NCBI RefSeq assembly: GCF_900089495.1
Contig: NZ_LT605203.1
Span: 1,649,060 to 1,713,059, forward strand
Direction of reading: 5' to 3'
Source: Thiomonas sp. X19
Lineage (GTDB): Bacteria > Pseudomonadota > Gammaproteobacteria > Burkholderiales > Burkholderiaceae_C
DNA: 64,000 nucleotides
Shown here: piece after piece, positions 19,183-30,939 of the stretch
Layout of the letters: each line of letters starts with the position of its first letter
How positions within the stretch are numbered: position 1 is the stretch's first letter
Program-made: the position numbers and the translations under genes
Notes under the pieces: model-generated
Told to the model about the DNA's origin: nothing
Seen by the model: only the letters and a program-made list of their open reading frames with translations
Databases searched by the model: none

Positions 19183-19833
19183 ATGCAAGCAGTTCAAGCC
19201 CCCATCGTCATCCTCATCTCCGGCCGCGGCACCAATATGCAGGCCATCGTGCGCGCGTGCACGGCCGAAGCCTGGCCGGCGCGGGTGGCTGCCGTCATCA
19301 GCAACCGACCGGATGCCGCTGGACTGGGCTTCGCGCGCGAGCTGGGCATTGCCACACACGTGGTCGATCATTGCCAGGCGTCGAACCGCGAGGCCTTCGA
19401 CGCCGCGCTGGCCGCATGCATCGATGCTTACGCACCGAAGGCGGTGGCGCTGGCCGGTTTCATGCGCGTGCTCACGCCCGGCTTTGTGCGCCGATATGCC
19501 GGCCGCCTGATCAACATCCATCCCTCGCTCTTGCCCGCGTTCGCGGGCCTGGGCACGCACCGGCGCGCGCTCGATGCCGGGGTGAAGTGGCACGGCGCCA
19601 CGGTGCACCTGGTCACGCCCGATGTGGACCATGGCCCTATCGTCGCCCAGGCCGTCGTGCCCGTGCTGGACGGCGACACCGAAGAATCCCTGGCCGCGCG
19701 CGTGCTGGACCAGGAGCACCGCATCTATCCCGCAGCGGTGCGTGCCCTGGTGGAAGGACGCTTGCAGGTCCAGGGCCTGCATGTGCGGGTGCTGCCCGCG
19801 CCGTGCGCCCAGCCCCGGCAGGAGGCGGTATGA
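19183..19833 (+). CDS. purN: Phosphoribosylglycinamide formyltransferase PurN
   Basis: A 216-residue GAR transformylase that uses 10-formyl-tetrahydrofolate in the third step of purine synthesis. Motifs are IVILISGRGTNMQAIV (nucleotide site), LAGFMRVL, INIHPSLLPAF with the catalytic His, and TVHLVTPDVDHGPIVAQ. The start at 19183 was chosen because the fold begins at IVILISGRG; the frame is open upstream to 19000. Its stop overlaps the next gene (ATGA at 19830), so the two are coupled. Confidence 0.93.
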   Translation: MQAVQAPIVILISGRGTNMQAIVRACTAEAWPARVAAVISNRPDAAGLGFARELGIATHVVDHCQASNREAFDAALAACIDAYAPKAVALAGFMRVLTPGFVRRYAGRLINIHPSLLPAFAGLGTHRRALDAGVKWHGATVHLVTPDVDHGPIVAQAVVPVLDGDTEESLAARVLDQEHRIYPAAVRALVEGRLQVQGLHVRVLPAPCAQPRQEAV

Positions 19834-21095
19834 AGCGCCGCGTTCTGGTCAGTACTGCGCGCGAGTTGTTGCGCATCGTGTTGCGCTTCGACCTGCCGGC
19901 CGATGTCGTCATCTCGCGCTATTTCCGCGCCCATCCCCAGCTCGGCCAGCGCGATCGCCATGTCCTGGCCGAGAGCATCTACCAGATCGTGCGCAATCTG
20001 CGCCTCTACCGCCACCTGGCGCAAGGCGCAAGCGGCGCGCAGGACTTGCACCTGCTCGTGCTCGGCTGGCAGGGCGACGCGCATGGTCAGCTCGACGAGG
20101 CCTTTCCAGCCGAGCTGCTGGCTTGGCGCGAGGGGATTCTCAGGTTCGATTTGTCCACCTTGCCGCCTGAATTGCGCTACAGCCAGCCAGACTGGATGGC
20201 GCAGGCGCTGCAGGCCCGTGGCGACCTGGACGGCGGTGAATTCGAGGCCTTGGCCCAAAGCCTGCTGCAGCCGGCTCCGCTGGATTTGCGCGTCAACCTG
20301 CTCAAGACCACGCGCGAGGCAGCGTTGGCCGAACTGCGCAGCCTGGGCATCGCCTCCGAAACCATGCGTTATTCGCCCTGGGGCTTGCGTGTGCAGGGCA
20401 AGCCGGCGCTCAACCGCTCGACCCTGTTCACCGAAGGCGCGATCGAAGTGCAGGACGAAGGCAGCCAGTTGCTGGCGCTGCTGCTCGCACCCCGGCGCGG
20501 CGAGATGGTGGCTGACTTCTGCGCCGGCGCCGGCGGCAAGACCCTGGCGTTGGGCGCGATGATGCGCAACACCGGCCGGCTCTATGCCTTCGACGTGGCC
20601 GAGCACCGCCTCGACAAACTGCGCCCGCGCCTGGCGCGCAGCGGCCTGTCGAACGTGTATCCGGTGGTCATTGCCCATGAGCGCGACGACCGCATCCAGC
20701 GCCTGGCCGGGAAACTCGACCGCGTGCTGGTGGACGCTCCCTGCACCGGCACGGGAACCCTGCGCCGCAACCCCGACTTGAAATGGCGCCTGAACGAAGC
20801 CGACGTGTCCAAGCTGGCGGCGCAGCAGGCGTCCATCCTGAAATCGGCGGCCACGCTGCTCAAACCCGGCGGGCGCCTGGTCTATGCCACCTGCAGCCTG
20901 TTGCCGGCCGAGAATTGGAAGATCGTGGCGCAATTCCTGCGTGAGCGGGCCGACTTCACGCTCCACAATGCAGCCGAAACGCTGGCCCACCAGCAAGTGA
21001 GCTTCGAGCCGGCAACGGACAACCTGATGCTGGAATTGCTCCCCCACCGGCACGGTACCGACGGCTTTTTTGCCGCGGTGATGCAACGCGCTTGA
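19830..21095 (+). CDS. RsmB/NOP-family RNA (cytosine-5) methyltransferase
   Basis: A 421-residue SAM-dependent methyltransferase. A ~150-residue N-terminal helical region precedes a NOL1/NOP2/Sun catalytic core: EVQDEGSQLLALLL, DFCAGAGGKTLALG (SAM site), LVDAPCTGTGTLRRNPDLKWR (first conserved Cys) and VYATCSLLPAEN (catalytic Cys). It probably modifies a cytosine in 16S rRNA. Which RsmB or RsmF position cannot be told. GGAGG at 19821-19825 lies in the end of purN and the starts overlap by four bases. Confidence 0.87.
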   Translation: MKRRVLVSTARELLRIVLRFDLPADVVISRYFRAHPQLGQRDRHVLAESIYQIVRNLRLYRHLAQGASGAQDLHLLVLGWQGDAHGQLDEAFPAELLAWREGILRFDLSTLPPELRYSQPDWMAQALQARGDLDGGEFEALAQSLLQPAPLDLRVNLLKTTREAALAELRSLGIASETMRYSPWGLRVQGKPALNRSTLFTEGAIEVQDEGSQLLALLLAPRRGEMVADFCAGAGGKTLALGAMMRNTGRLYAFDVAEHRLDKLRPRLARSGLSNVYPVVIAHERDDRIQRLAGKLDRVLVDAPCTGTGTLRRNPDLKWRLNEADVSKLAAQQASILKSAATLLKPGGRLVYATCSLLPAENWKIVAQFLRERADFTLHNAAETLAHQQVSFEPATDNLMLELLPHRHGTDGFFAAVMQRA

Positions 21096-21323
21096 ACCCC
21101 GGCCGCGTGCGCTGCCAACCATCGGCCGCCATGCTGGCATTGCGGCGCGGTTTCGCACCGGAGCGCCGCTCGGTTCAGGCGCATGGCCTTGTTCCGTGAC
21201 GGGTCAGTCTGGGCTCTAAAATAGAAAGATCGGATAACGGCGCGCGCAGCTTCATCTCGCGAGTCCGTGTCGCAGCTTTGTGAGCCGACCCTCACGTTTG
21301 AAGTCTTACGGATCGCAAGAACA

Positions 21324-22541
21324 ATGTTGAATGGTTTCCTGAACTGGGCGGGGCATGGCGTGTTGCATGCAAGCGCCTGGCAGATCGTGCTCTACACCCT
21401 GGTGGTGACCCACATCACCATCATCGCCGTCACCGTGTTCCTGCACCGCTCGCAGGCCCACCGCGCCCTGGAACTGCACCCGGCGGTGATGCATTTCTTC
21501 CGCCTCTGGCTCTGGCTCACCACCGGCATGGTGACCAAGGAATGGGTCGCCATCCACCGCAAGCACCACGCCAAATGCGAAACCGTGGACGACCCGCACA
21601 GCCCCGTCGCACGCGGCATTTCCACCGTGCTGTTGCGCGGCTCGGAGTTGTACCGGGCCGAGTCGAAAAACCAGGAAACCCTGGCCAAATTCGGCCGTGG
21701 CACGCCCGACGACTGGCTGGAGCGCAACGTCTATTCGCGCTTTGTCTGGCAAGGCGTGGGCATCACCCTCATTGCCAACGTCCTCATGTTCGGCGCCATC
21801 GGCGGCACCATCTGGGCGGTGCAGATGCTGTGGATTCCGATCTGGGCCGCGGGCGTCATCAACGGCCTCGGCCACTGGTGGGGTTACCGCAATTACGCCA
21901 GCCGCGACAACAGCCACAACGTCTTCCCCTGGGGCATCCTCATCGGTGGCGAGGAACTGCACAACAACCACCACACCTATCCGACCTCGGCCAAACTCTC
22001 GCTCAAATGGTGGGAGTTCGACATCGGCTGGGCCTATATCCGCCTGCTCTCCTGGTTCGGCCTGGCCAAGGCACGCAAGCTGCCGCCCCAGGCGAAAATC
22101 GGCGCGCTGCAGCCGCATGTGGATCTGGCGCTGGTGCAGACCGTCATCACCAACCGTTACGACCTGATGGCACGCTACGCCCGCGAGATCAAGCGCGCGA
22201 TGCACGCCGAACTGCTGCGTGCCCAGGCCGGTATCCGCTCGCAGGGCGCAGGTTCGCGCGGGCAATGGGCGGCGCTGCGCGCCGCGCGCAAACTCGTCAC
22301 GCGCGAACGCGAGACCCTGGATGCGAAGTCGCTTGCGGTGGTCGACGCCGCTGCACAGAACAGCCCGGTGATCGACAAGCTCTTGCGCATGCGCGAAGAC
22401 CTCAAGGCCGTTTGGGAGCAGTCCTCGGCCTCTGCCGAGCAAGTGCGCCTGCACCTGCAGGACTGGTGCCAGCGCGCCGAGCAAAGCGGCATTGCGGCGC
22501 TGCAGAACATGTCGCTACGTCTGCGCAGCTATCAGGTTTGA
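21324..22541 (+). CDS. Membrane fatty acid (acyl-CoA type) desaturase
   Basis: A 405-residue integral membrane di-iron desaturase. The three histidine boxes are HRSQAH near residue 42, HRKHHAK near residue 80 and HNNHH near residue 213, with hydrophobic spans between. It introduces a double bond, usually delta-9, into acyl chains and so tunes membrane fluidity. The C-terminal ~120 residues are a hydrophilic, helix-rich extension. The ATG at 21324 starts the conserved N-terminus. The 228-base upstream gap holds TAAAAT at 21217-21222, a possible -10, without a convincing -35. Confidence 0.88.
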   Translation: MLNGFLNWAGHGVLHASAWQIVLYTLVVTHITIIAVTVFLHRSQAHRALELHPAVMHFFRLWLWLTTGMVTKEWVAIHRKHHAKCETVDDPHSPVARGISTVLLRGSELYRAESKNQETLAKFGRGTPDDWLERNVYSRFVWQGVGITLIANVLMFGAIGGTIWAVQMLWIPIWAAGVINGLGHWWGYRNYASRDNSHNVFPWGILIGGEELHNNHHTYPTSAKLSLKWWEFDIGWAYIRLLSWFGLAKARKLPPQAKIGALQPHVDLALVQTVITNRYDLMARYAREIKRAMHAELLRAQAGIRSQGAGSRGQWAALRAARKLVTRERETLDAKSLAVVDAAAQNSPVIDKLLRMREDLKAVWEQSSASAEQVRLHLQDWCQRAEQSGIAALQNMSLRLRSYQV

Positions 22542-22594
22542 TCTTGTCCCTGATGTGATGCAGGGCTGGCGACACAGCGCGTTTTGCCGGGAGC

Positions 22595-22630
22595 CAGGCG
22601 CCACGACCGGCGCGCCGTTCACGGCGCCTG
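22595..22630. terminator. Possible shared hairpin between convergent desaturase and bamC
   Basis: CAGGCGCC at 22595-22602 and GGCGCCTG at 22623-22630 are complementary across a 20-base GC-rich loop. It sits between the convergent desaturase and bamC stops. There is no T-run, so it is a weak candidate. Confidence 0.25.
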
Positions 22631-23776
22631 TTACTGCAATTGTTGCTGCAACACCTTGAGGATGTTCTGCGCGGACTGCTGGCTGCCGGCGCCGGCCTTC
22701 ACCGCCTGCACGGTGACTTGTGATACCGAGCCCGCGGGCTGCACCAGGATGCGGAAGTCCTCGGGCTTGACCACGGTCTTGTCGCCACCGAACAGCTTGC
22801 TGAGGAAACCGCCTTTGTTCTCCTCGGCCTTCAAGGCCTGCGCCGGATTGACGTAACGAATGTCATACGCGCCAGCCGTGCGATTGCGGTCGGTCACCGT
22901 GAAGCCGGCCGTGTTGATGGCCAGCCCCACCTTGCGCCAGGCTTCGTCGAAGCCGTCCTGCACCTGCAGGACGCGCCCGTTGTCGATCAGGCTGGCATGC
23001 AGGGCTGTTGCGGGAGTCGTCACGTCAGCCACGGCGGCCTTGGCCTGGGCTTCATTCATGCCCAGGCGCACCATGAGTTTGCGCAGGAACACGGTGTCCA
23101 GTGTCGGGTCGGGCGTGCCGGGCTGCCAGGTGGTCTGGGTCTTGTCCTGGTTGGTGTAGACCTCCACCATGGTCTGGTGGGTGATGAAAATCTCGGTGCC
23201 CTTGCCATCCGGCGTGCGTTCGAACACCGTGCGGAAGCGGTCGCGCTCGCCGGTGTCGTACATGCTGTCGAACACCTTGCCGAGGTATTTGCGAATGAAA
23301 TCTTGCGGCAGCTTGGCGCGGTTCTCGGCCCAGTCGGTTTCCATCTCGCCGGTGGTCGCATCGGCCTTGGTGAGGTAGAAGCCGTTTTGCTGCCAGAACT
23401 CCTTCACCGTATCCCACAGTTTGTCGGGCGGTGTATCCACCACCAGCCAGCGCTGGCCGCCGGCCTGCTCGATGCGCATGCCGGGGTACTGCGGCAGCAC
23501 GGCATTGCTCTGGACGACTTGCGCTTGCTGCGTGGTGACGTTCTGGTAGGCCAGGGCGCTCACCGGTCCGGTCTTGGTGCCGCCCTCGGGCATGGTGTAG
23601 CGTTGCTCGCGCGCCAGTTGCGTGAGGTCGGGCGGCACCACGAGGTCGGGGCCGGCTTTGGCGCTTTCGTAATCGACACTCTTGCCCGTGACGACGGTGT
23701 TGAGCGAGGAACAGCCACCTAGCGAGGCCAGGGCCAGGGCGAGAGCGGACAAATGCAGGACAGGGGTGCGACGCAT
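22631..23776 (-). CDS. bamC: Outer membrane assembly lipoprotein BamC
   Basis: A 381-residue lipoprotein with a type II signal ending in the lipobox LGGC (Cys near residue 21). Two helix-grip BamC domains follow (VVDTPPDKLWDTVKEFWQQNGF and VLQVQDGFDEAWRKVGLAINTAGFTVTDRNRTAG). BamC is an accessory lipoprotein of the BAM complex in beta- and gammaproteobacteria. It lies 10 bases downstream of dapA, the widespread dapA-bamC arrangement. The start at 23776 immediately precedes the signal sequence. Confidence 0.93.
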   Translation of the reverse strand: MRRTPVLHLSALALALASLGGCSSLNTVVTGKSVDYESAKAGPDLVVPPDLTQLAREQRYTMPEGGTKTGPVSALAYQNVTTQQAQVVQSNAVLPQYPGMRIEQAGGQRWLVVDTPPDKLWDTVKEFWQQNGFYLTKADATTGEMETDWAENRAKLPQDFIRKYLGKVFDSMYDTGERDRFRTVFERTPDGKGTEIFITHQTMVEVYTNQDKTQTTWQPGTPDPTLDTVFLRKLMVRLGMNEAQAKAAVADVTTPATALHASLIDNGRVLQVQDGFDEAWRKVGLAINTAGFTVTDRNRTAGAYDIRYVNPAQALKAEENKGGFLSKLFGGDKTVVKPEDFRILVQPAGSVSQVTVQAVKAGAGSQQSAQNILKVLQQQLQ

Positions 23777-23786
23777 GGTGGACGTT

Positions 23787-24674
23787 TCAGTGGTGGACGG
23801 GGATGCCCAGGTCGGCCAAGGCAGCACGAAGGGCATCTTGATGGCTGGACAGCGGCGTGAGCGGCAGGCGCAAGCTGCCACCCATTTTTCCCATGGCGGC
23901 GAGTGCCCACTTGACGGGAATGGGGTTGGGTTCGATGAACAGCAAACGGTTCAGTTCCATGAGCTTGAAGTGCAGTTGCGCCGCCTCGCTGGCATGGCCG
24001 GCGATGGCGGCCATGCACAACGCGTGCATCGACCGCGGGGCGACGTTGGCGGTGACGCTGACGTTGCCCTGGCCGCCCAGCAGCATGAGCGCCACGGCGG
24101 TGGGGTCGTCGCCCGAGTACACGGCAAAGCCTTGGGGGCGCCTGCGCAGGATTTGCAGCGCACGGTCGATATTGCCGGTGGCTTCCTTGATGCCGACGAT
24201 GTTCGGCACCTCGGCCAGGCGCAGCACGGTCTCGGCCAGCATGTCGGCGACGGTGCGGCCGGGCACGTTGTACAGCACCATGGGGATGTCCACGGCTTCG
24301 GCGATGGCGCGGAAGTGGCGGTAGATGCCTTCCTGCGTCGGCTTGTTGTAGTAGGGCACGACCTGCAGCGTGCAGTCGGCGCCGACGTCCTTGCAGAAGC
24401 GCGTCAGCTCGATGGCCTCGGCCGTGGAATTGGCCCCGGCCCCGGCCATGATGGGCACGCGCCCCGCGGCGTGTTCGACCGCCACGCGGATGATGTCGCG
24501 CTGCTCTTTCACGCTGACCGTGGGCGATTCGCCGGTGGTGCCGACCACGCCGATGCAATCGGTGCCTTCGGCGATGTGCCAGTCGATGAGCTTGCGCAGG
24601 GCGTCGAAATCGACGCTGCCGTCATCACCCATGGGTGTGACCAGGGCCACGATACTGCCGGTGATTGGGTTCAT
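23787..24674 (-). CDS. dapA: 4-hydroxy-tetrahydrodipicolinate synthase
   Basis: A 295-residue (beta/alpha)8 barrel, the first enzyme specific to lysine and diaminopimelate synthesis, condensing pyruvate with aspartate semialdehyde. Motifs are [35 protein letters not shown] with the catalytic Tyr, YNVPGRT, and GIKEATGN with the Schiff-base Lys. The length is exactly normal for the family. It lies between an upstream methyltransferase gene and bamC, all on the minus strand. Confidence 0.97.
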   Translation of the reverse strand: MNPITGSIVALVTPMGDDGSVDFDALRKLIDWHIAEGTDCIGVVGTTGESPTVSVKEQRDIIRVAVEHAAGRVPIMAGAGANSTAEAIELTRFCKDVGADCTLQVVPYYNKPTQEGIYRHFRAIAEAVDIPMVLYNVPGRTVADMLAETVLRLAEVPNIVGIKEATGNIDRALQILRRRPQGFAVYSGDDPTAVALMLLGGQGNVSVTANVAPRSMHALCMAAIAGHASEAAQLHFKLMELNRLLFIEPNPIPVKWALAAMGKMGGSLRLPLTPLSSHQDALRAALADLGIPVHH

Positions 24675-24704
24675 GCGGGGTTCATGCCACGCTGGAGATG
24701 AAGC

Positions 24705-25319
24705 CTACAGATTGTACTTGGCGGGAAGCGCCGCAGTGCCTGCCGCGGCGTGGTGCGGGGGCGCGGGCTCGCGCACCGCGCACACCCGCTGGATGAAGGC
24801 GGGTTTGGGCGCATCGACATAGCCGTCCTCATAGGCCACCACACGCAGCGCAGGGCGCACCAGGTCCAGCAACTCGCCGGGGCGCAGCAGGAAGTCCGGG
24901 TTGCTGGGTTTGCCCACGCTGGCATTGCCGAGTGCGAAGGTCTCATAGATGAGCACACCCCCCGGAGCCACGGCCGCCACGATCTGCGGCAGCAGCGCAC
25001 GCCACAGGTAGTTGGCGACGATCACGCCGCCGAAGGTCTGCGTCGCATAGGGCCAGTCACCCGCTTCCAGGTCCGCCACACGGACCTGGGCGATGGCACG
25101 CAGCGGCGCCACGGCCTGGGCATCGCGATCCACCGCGTGCACCGCATGGCCGCGCTCGGCCAGCAGGCGCACATGGCGGCCACTGCCGCAGGCCACGTCG
25201 AGCACCGAGGCGGCGGGTGCGATGAGCGGGGCAAAGCGCAGCACCCAGGGCGAAGGCGCGAGTTGCGCGTGTCGTGCATCGGCTGCGTCGAGGCCAGGAT
25301 GGTGGGAAGGCGGAGTCAT
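24705..25319 (-). CDS. Class I SAM-dependent methyltransferase
   Basis: A 204-residue protein with one Rossmann methyltransferase domain. Motif I is VLDVACGSGRHVRLLAERG, the acidic loop after strand 2 is VHAVDRD, and motif IV is GGVIVANYLWR. No substrate can be inferred; TehB/UbiE-like enzymes are the nearest recognisable style. The start at 25319 was chosen because the domain begins soon after; the frame stays open upstream into the intergenic region. It heads the dapA-bamC gene string, 30 bases ahead of dapA. Confidence 0.75.
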   Translation of the reverse strand: MTPPSHHPGLDAADARHAQLAPSPWVLRFAPLIAPAASVLDVACGSGRHVRLLAERGHAVHAVDRDAQAVAPLRAIAQVRVADLEAGDWPYATQTFGGVIVANYLWRALLPQIVAAVAPGGVLIYETFALGNASVGKPSNPDFLLRPGELLDLVRPALRVVAYEDGYVDAPKPAFIQRVCAVREPAPPHHAAAGTAALPAKYNL

Positions 25320-25588
25320 GGGTGTGCGGCGCGGGAAGTGAGTCGCGACATTCAAGCAGAATCGGCCCGGCCCGGGTTTGCCGCCCACCAACCTCCACCA
25401 ACCCAAGTCGGGCAAGCCGCCAGGCGTGGCTCTTAGAATTCCGGCGCTTGAAGTCATCAAGACAGGCTCGGCTTGGTCTTGTCAAGTCTTGTTAACGTCT
25501 TTTCAGCCGGCCCCTCGCTGCTGAATTTTTGGGCAGGCCCGAGCCGAGCCGCATGGAATCAAGGTTTTCGGCTTCCGGCCTGGTGCTC

Positions 25589-25615
25589 TATCCCCATCAG
25601 GTGGGGATAAGTTTT
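25589..25615 (+). terminator. Hairpin with short T-run upstream of parE (attenuator-like, or a DnaA-box palindrome)
   Basis: TATCCCCA at 25589-25596 and TGGGGATA at 25602-25609 are perfectly complementary around the loop TCAGG. The stem is followed by AG and TTTTT (25611-25615 area). As RNA it would be a small intrinsic terminator ahead of parE. On the minus strand the right arm reads TTATCCCCA, one base off the DnaA consensus, so it may instead belong to the protein-binding cluster beside it. Confidence 0.4.
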
Positions 25616-25658
25616 TGCGCCAACGCAACCGGCAGGGCCAGCCGGACACCCCTGACGC

Positions 25659-25687
25659 TTGTCCACAATGTCCTCGTCTTATCCACA
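25659..25687 (+). promoter_or_regulatory. Pair of DnaA-box-like sites before parE
   Basis: TTATCCACA at 25679-25687 is a perfect DnaA box and TTGTCCACA at 25659-25667 differs at one position. Their starts are 20 bases apart, about two helical turns, on the same strand, and the perfect box ends six bases before the parE ATG. A third, weaker site lies at 25602-25610 on the minus strand. The spacing suggests DnaA binding that controls parE. This is inferred from consensus only. Confidence 0.45.
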
Positions 25688-25693
25688 ATCCCC

Positions 25694-27667
25694 ATGGCAA
25701 CCCGAACCCCTCCGGTCTACAGCGAAGCCTCCATCCGCGTGCTCAAGGGCCTGGAGCCGGTGCAGCAGCGGCCGGGCATGTACACCTCCACGGTCAACCC
25801 GCTGCACGTCATCCAGGAGGTCATCGACAACAGCGCCGATGAAGCCCTGGCGGGCCATGCCCGACACATCACACTGACGCAGCATGCGGACGGCAGCACC
25901 AGCGTGCAGGACGACGGCCGCGGCATTCCCATCGGCCTGCATCCCGAGGAGGGCGTGCCGGTGGTGGAACTGGTCTTCACCCGGCTGCATGCCGGTGGCA
26001 AGTTCGACAAACTCGACGCCGGTGCCGCCTACCGCTTCTCCGGCGGCCTCCACGGCGTGGGCGTGAGCGTGACCAATGCGCTGGCCACCCGCCTTGAAGT
26101 CGAAGTGCACCGCGACGGCCAGGCGGCCACGCTCGCCTTTGCCCACGGCGCCCCGGTCGAGCCCCTGCAGACGCGGCCGCTGACGCGCGGTGAATGGAAG
26201 ACCGGTACCCGCGTGCGGACGTGGCCGGACGCCAAGTATTTCGACGGCGTGCAGTTGCCCCAGGCCGAACTGCTGCACCTGCTGCGCAGCAAGGCCGTAC
26301 TGCTGCCGGGCCTGGAGGTGAGTCTGCTGCAGGAGAAGACCGGCGAGACGCAGACCTGGCGTTTTGATGAAGGCCTGCGCGGCTATCTGCACGAGGCCCT
26401 GGGCGACACGCCGGTGCTGGTCGAGTTCGAAGGCGAAGGCCACGCCGGCAGCCAGACCGAAGGCTTCGCGGCAGGCGAGGGCGCGGCCTGGTGCGTGGCG
26501 TTCAGCAGCGAAGGCAATGTGCTGCGCGAGTCCTACGTCAACCTCATTCCCACGCCTGCCGGCGGCACGCATGAGTCGGGCTTGCGCGAAGGGCTGTTCC
26601 AGGCGGTGAAGGGTTTCATCGAACTGCATGCGCTCTGCCCCAAGGGCGTGAAGCTGCTGCCGGAAGACGTGTTCTCGCGCGCTTCCTTCGTGCTCTCGGC
26701 CAAGGTGCTGGACCCGCAGTTCCAGGGCCAGATGAAAGAGCGCCTGAACAGCCGCGATGCGGTGCGCCTGGTGTCCGGCTTCGTGCGCCCGGCGCTGGAG
26801 CTGTGGATGAGCCAGCATGTCGAGCAGGGCAAGGCGCTTGCGGAGCTGGTGATTGCCCAGGCGCAGAGCCGCCAGCGCGCGGCGCAGAAAGTGGAGAAGC
26901 GCAAGGGCTCGGGCATGGCCGTGCTGCCGGGCAAACTGACCGATTGCGAAAGCCGCGACGTGGCGCGCAACGAGGTGTTCCTGGTGGAGGGCGACTCGGC
27001 CGGAGGCTCGGCCAAGATGGGGCGCGACAAGCAATTCCAGGCGGTGCTGCCGCTGCGCGGCAAGGTGCTCAACGCCTGGGAGGTGGAGCGCGACCGGCTG
27101 TTCGCCAATCAGGAAATTCACGACATCGCCGTGGCCATCGGGCTCGATCCGCATGGGCCGAACGACGTCGTCGATTTCGCCCAGCTGCGCTACGGCAAGG
27201 TCTGCATCCTGAGCGACGCCGACGTGGACGGCTCGCACATCCAGGTGCTGCTGCTCACACTGTTCTTCCGCCACTTTCCGCAACTCGTCGCCCGTCGCCA
27301 CGTGCATGTGGCGCGGCCGCCGCTGTTCCGCGTGGACGCACCGGCGCGTGGCAAAAAACCGGCAACCAAGCTGTATGCGCTGGACGAAGGCGAGCTCACC
27401 GCCATCCTCGACCGCCTGCGCAAGGACGGCGTGCGCGAAGGCGCCTGGAGCGTGTCGCGCTTCAAGGGCCTGGGCGAGATGAGCGCCGAACAACTTTGGG
27501 AAACAACCCTCAACCCCGACACCCGCCGCCTCATGCCCGTGCACCTCGGCCAGGTCGGCGAGACCGCTACCACCGAGCTGTTCGTGCAGCTCATGGGCAA
27601 GGGCGAAGCCCAGGCCCGGCGCAACCTGATGGAGGCCTATGGCGACCAGATCGAGGTGGATGTTTAG
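25694..27667 (+). CDS. parE: DNA topoisomerase IV subunit B
   Basis: A 657-residue type IIA topoisomerase ATPase subunit. It shows the GHKL ATPase domain (VIDNSADEALAGHA, DDGRGIPIG, GGLHGVGVSVTNAL), the transducer, and the TOPRIM domain with EGDSAGGSAKMGRD, PLRGKVLNAW and DADVDGSHI, ending with RFKGLGEMSAEQLWETT. The length fits ParE rather than GyrB, which is longer. With ParC it decatenates daughter chromosomes. The frame is open to 25529, but the start at 25694 matches ParE N-termini. parC follows 114 bases later. Confidence 0.95.
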   Translation: MATRTPPVYSEASIRVLKGLEPVQQRPGMYTSTVNPLHVIQEVIDNSADEALAGHARHITLTQHADGSTSVQDDGRGIPIGLHPEEGVPVVELVFTRLHAGGKFDKLDAGAAYRFSGGLHGVGVSVTNALATRLEVEVHRDGQAATLAFAHGAPVEPLQTRPLTRGEWKTGTRVRTWPDAKYFDGVQLPQAELLHLLRSKAVLLPGLEVSLLQEKTGETQTWRFDEGLRGYLHEALGDTPVLVEFEGEGHAGSQTEGFAAGEGAAWCVAFSSEGNVLRESYVNLIPTPAGGTHESGLREGLFQAVKGFIELHALCPKGVKLLPEDVFSRASFVLSAKVLDPQFQGQMKERLNSRDAVRLVSGFVRPALELWMSQHVEQGKALAELVIAQAQSRQRAAQKVEKRKGSGMAVLPGKLTDCESRDVARNEVFLVEGDSAGGSAKMGRDKQFQAVLPLRGKVLNAWEVERDRLFANQEIHDIAVAIGLDPHGPNDVVDFAQLRYGKVCILSDADVDGSHIQVLLLTLFFRHFPQLVARRHVHVARPPLFRVDAPARGKKPATKLYALDEGELTAILDRLRKDGVREGAWSVSRFKGLGEMSAEQLWETTLNPDTRRLMPVHLGQVGETATTELFVQLMGKGEAQARRNLMEAYGDQIEVDV

Positions 27668-27671
27668 GGCA

Positions 27672-27699
27672 GGCGCTGCGCGCCCGAATGCGCAGCGCC
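27672..27699 (+). repeat. 10-bp-arm hairpin between parE and parC
   Basis: GGCGCTGCGC (27672-27681) and GCGCAGCGCC (27690-27699) form a perfect stem with an 8-base loop shortly after the parE stop. No T-run follows directly. It could partly terminate or stabilise the parE message. Confidence 0.4.
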
Positions 27700-27781
27700 C
27701 ACCGCTCGATCTTCGTCTTGCTTTATGTGTTTTTCTTCGCGTCCTTCGCGGTCCCACGCTTGCTGTTTTCATCCCCGCCTC

Positions 27782-30160
<2,379 letters not shown>

Positions 30161-30200
30161 ACACCGCGCAGCGCGAAACGGAGCGTGAGGCCGGCGGGCA

Positions 30201-30662
30201 TCAATCCACTTCGGCAATCAACTCGATTTCCACCGCAGCGCCCAGCGGAATCTGCGCCACGCCGAAGGCGCTGCGCGCATGCTGGCCCTTGGCACCGAAC
30301 ACCCGGCCGAGCAGTTCCGACGCGCCGTTGATGACCAGATGCTGCTCGGTGAAGCCGGGCACCGAGTTCACCAGGCCCATGAGCTTGACGATGCGGCGTA
30401 TGCGCCCCAGATCGCCGGTGGCGGCCTGCAGCGTGCCCATCAGGTCGATGGCCACGAGATGCGCCGCTTCGCGCCCCTGCGCCGTGGTGAGTTCCCGCCC
30501 GAGCTGACCGGCCCAGACCGCACCGTTTTGCTTGCTGATGTGGCCCGAGAGAAACAGCAGATTCCCGGTCTGCACGAAAGGCACATAGGCGGCCGCCGGG
30601 GTTACGGCTTGCGGCAGGGTGATGCCGAGTTGTTGCAGCGTGGCGGAGATGGAGTCGGACAT
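30201..30662 (-). CDS. RidA/YjgF-family protein
   Basis: A 153-residue RidA-like protein. It shows FVQTGNLLFLSGHI, a middle NLL-like core, and the C-terminal ARSAFGVAQIPLGAAVEIELIAEVD with the conserved Arg that binds substrate carboxylate in active RidA enzymes. The family deaminates reactive enamine/imine intermediates; this longer subgroup (about 150 residues, LGITLP start) is not characterised well enough to name a substrate. The start at 30662 is the first Met of the conserved domain. It is convergent with parC, 40 bases away. Confidence 0.85.
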   Translation of the reverse strand: MSDSISATLQQLGITLPQAVTPAAAYVPFVQTGNLLFLSGHISKQNGAVWAGQLGRELTTAQGREAAHLVAIDLMGTLQAATGDLGRIRRIVKLMGLVNSVPGFTEQHLVINGASELLGRVFGAKGQHARSAFGVAQIPLGAAVEIELIAEVD

Positions 30663-30939
30663 GATGGCGGGGTTCCGGATGTGAAAGGAGTGGAATTTGC
30701 AAGCTGGTGAAAGCTGATTCAGGCACTGCTCAAGGCCAGAAACACGGGCGATGGCGCCAAGCCGTAAGCATAAGCAGGGAGCAGGCGACAAGGCTGTGCA
30801 TGGGCCGCGCCAAGTTGTGCTGGTGTGATGCCAAGCATGCGGTGCGCCAGTGCAGACGCAGTTCTTGCTTTGCTCTGATGCGCCCCATTCTGTCGCACCT
30901 CTGCCGAACAATCGCTCCAATCGCAAATGGAGACGGTTC

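Larger units (their letters stand above)
25320..25693. other. 374-base divergent intergenic region upstream of parE
   Basis: No gene was found here. The region separates the minus-strand methyltransferase from parE. The parE-proximal half contains an 8-bp-arm hairpin (25589-25609) and two DnaA-box-like 9-mers (25659-25667 and 25679-25687), listed separately. The distal half has only short imperfect repeats of CTTGTC/CAAGAC type. Confidence 0.6.
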
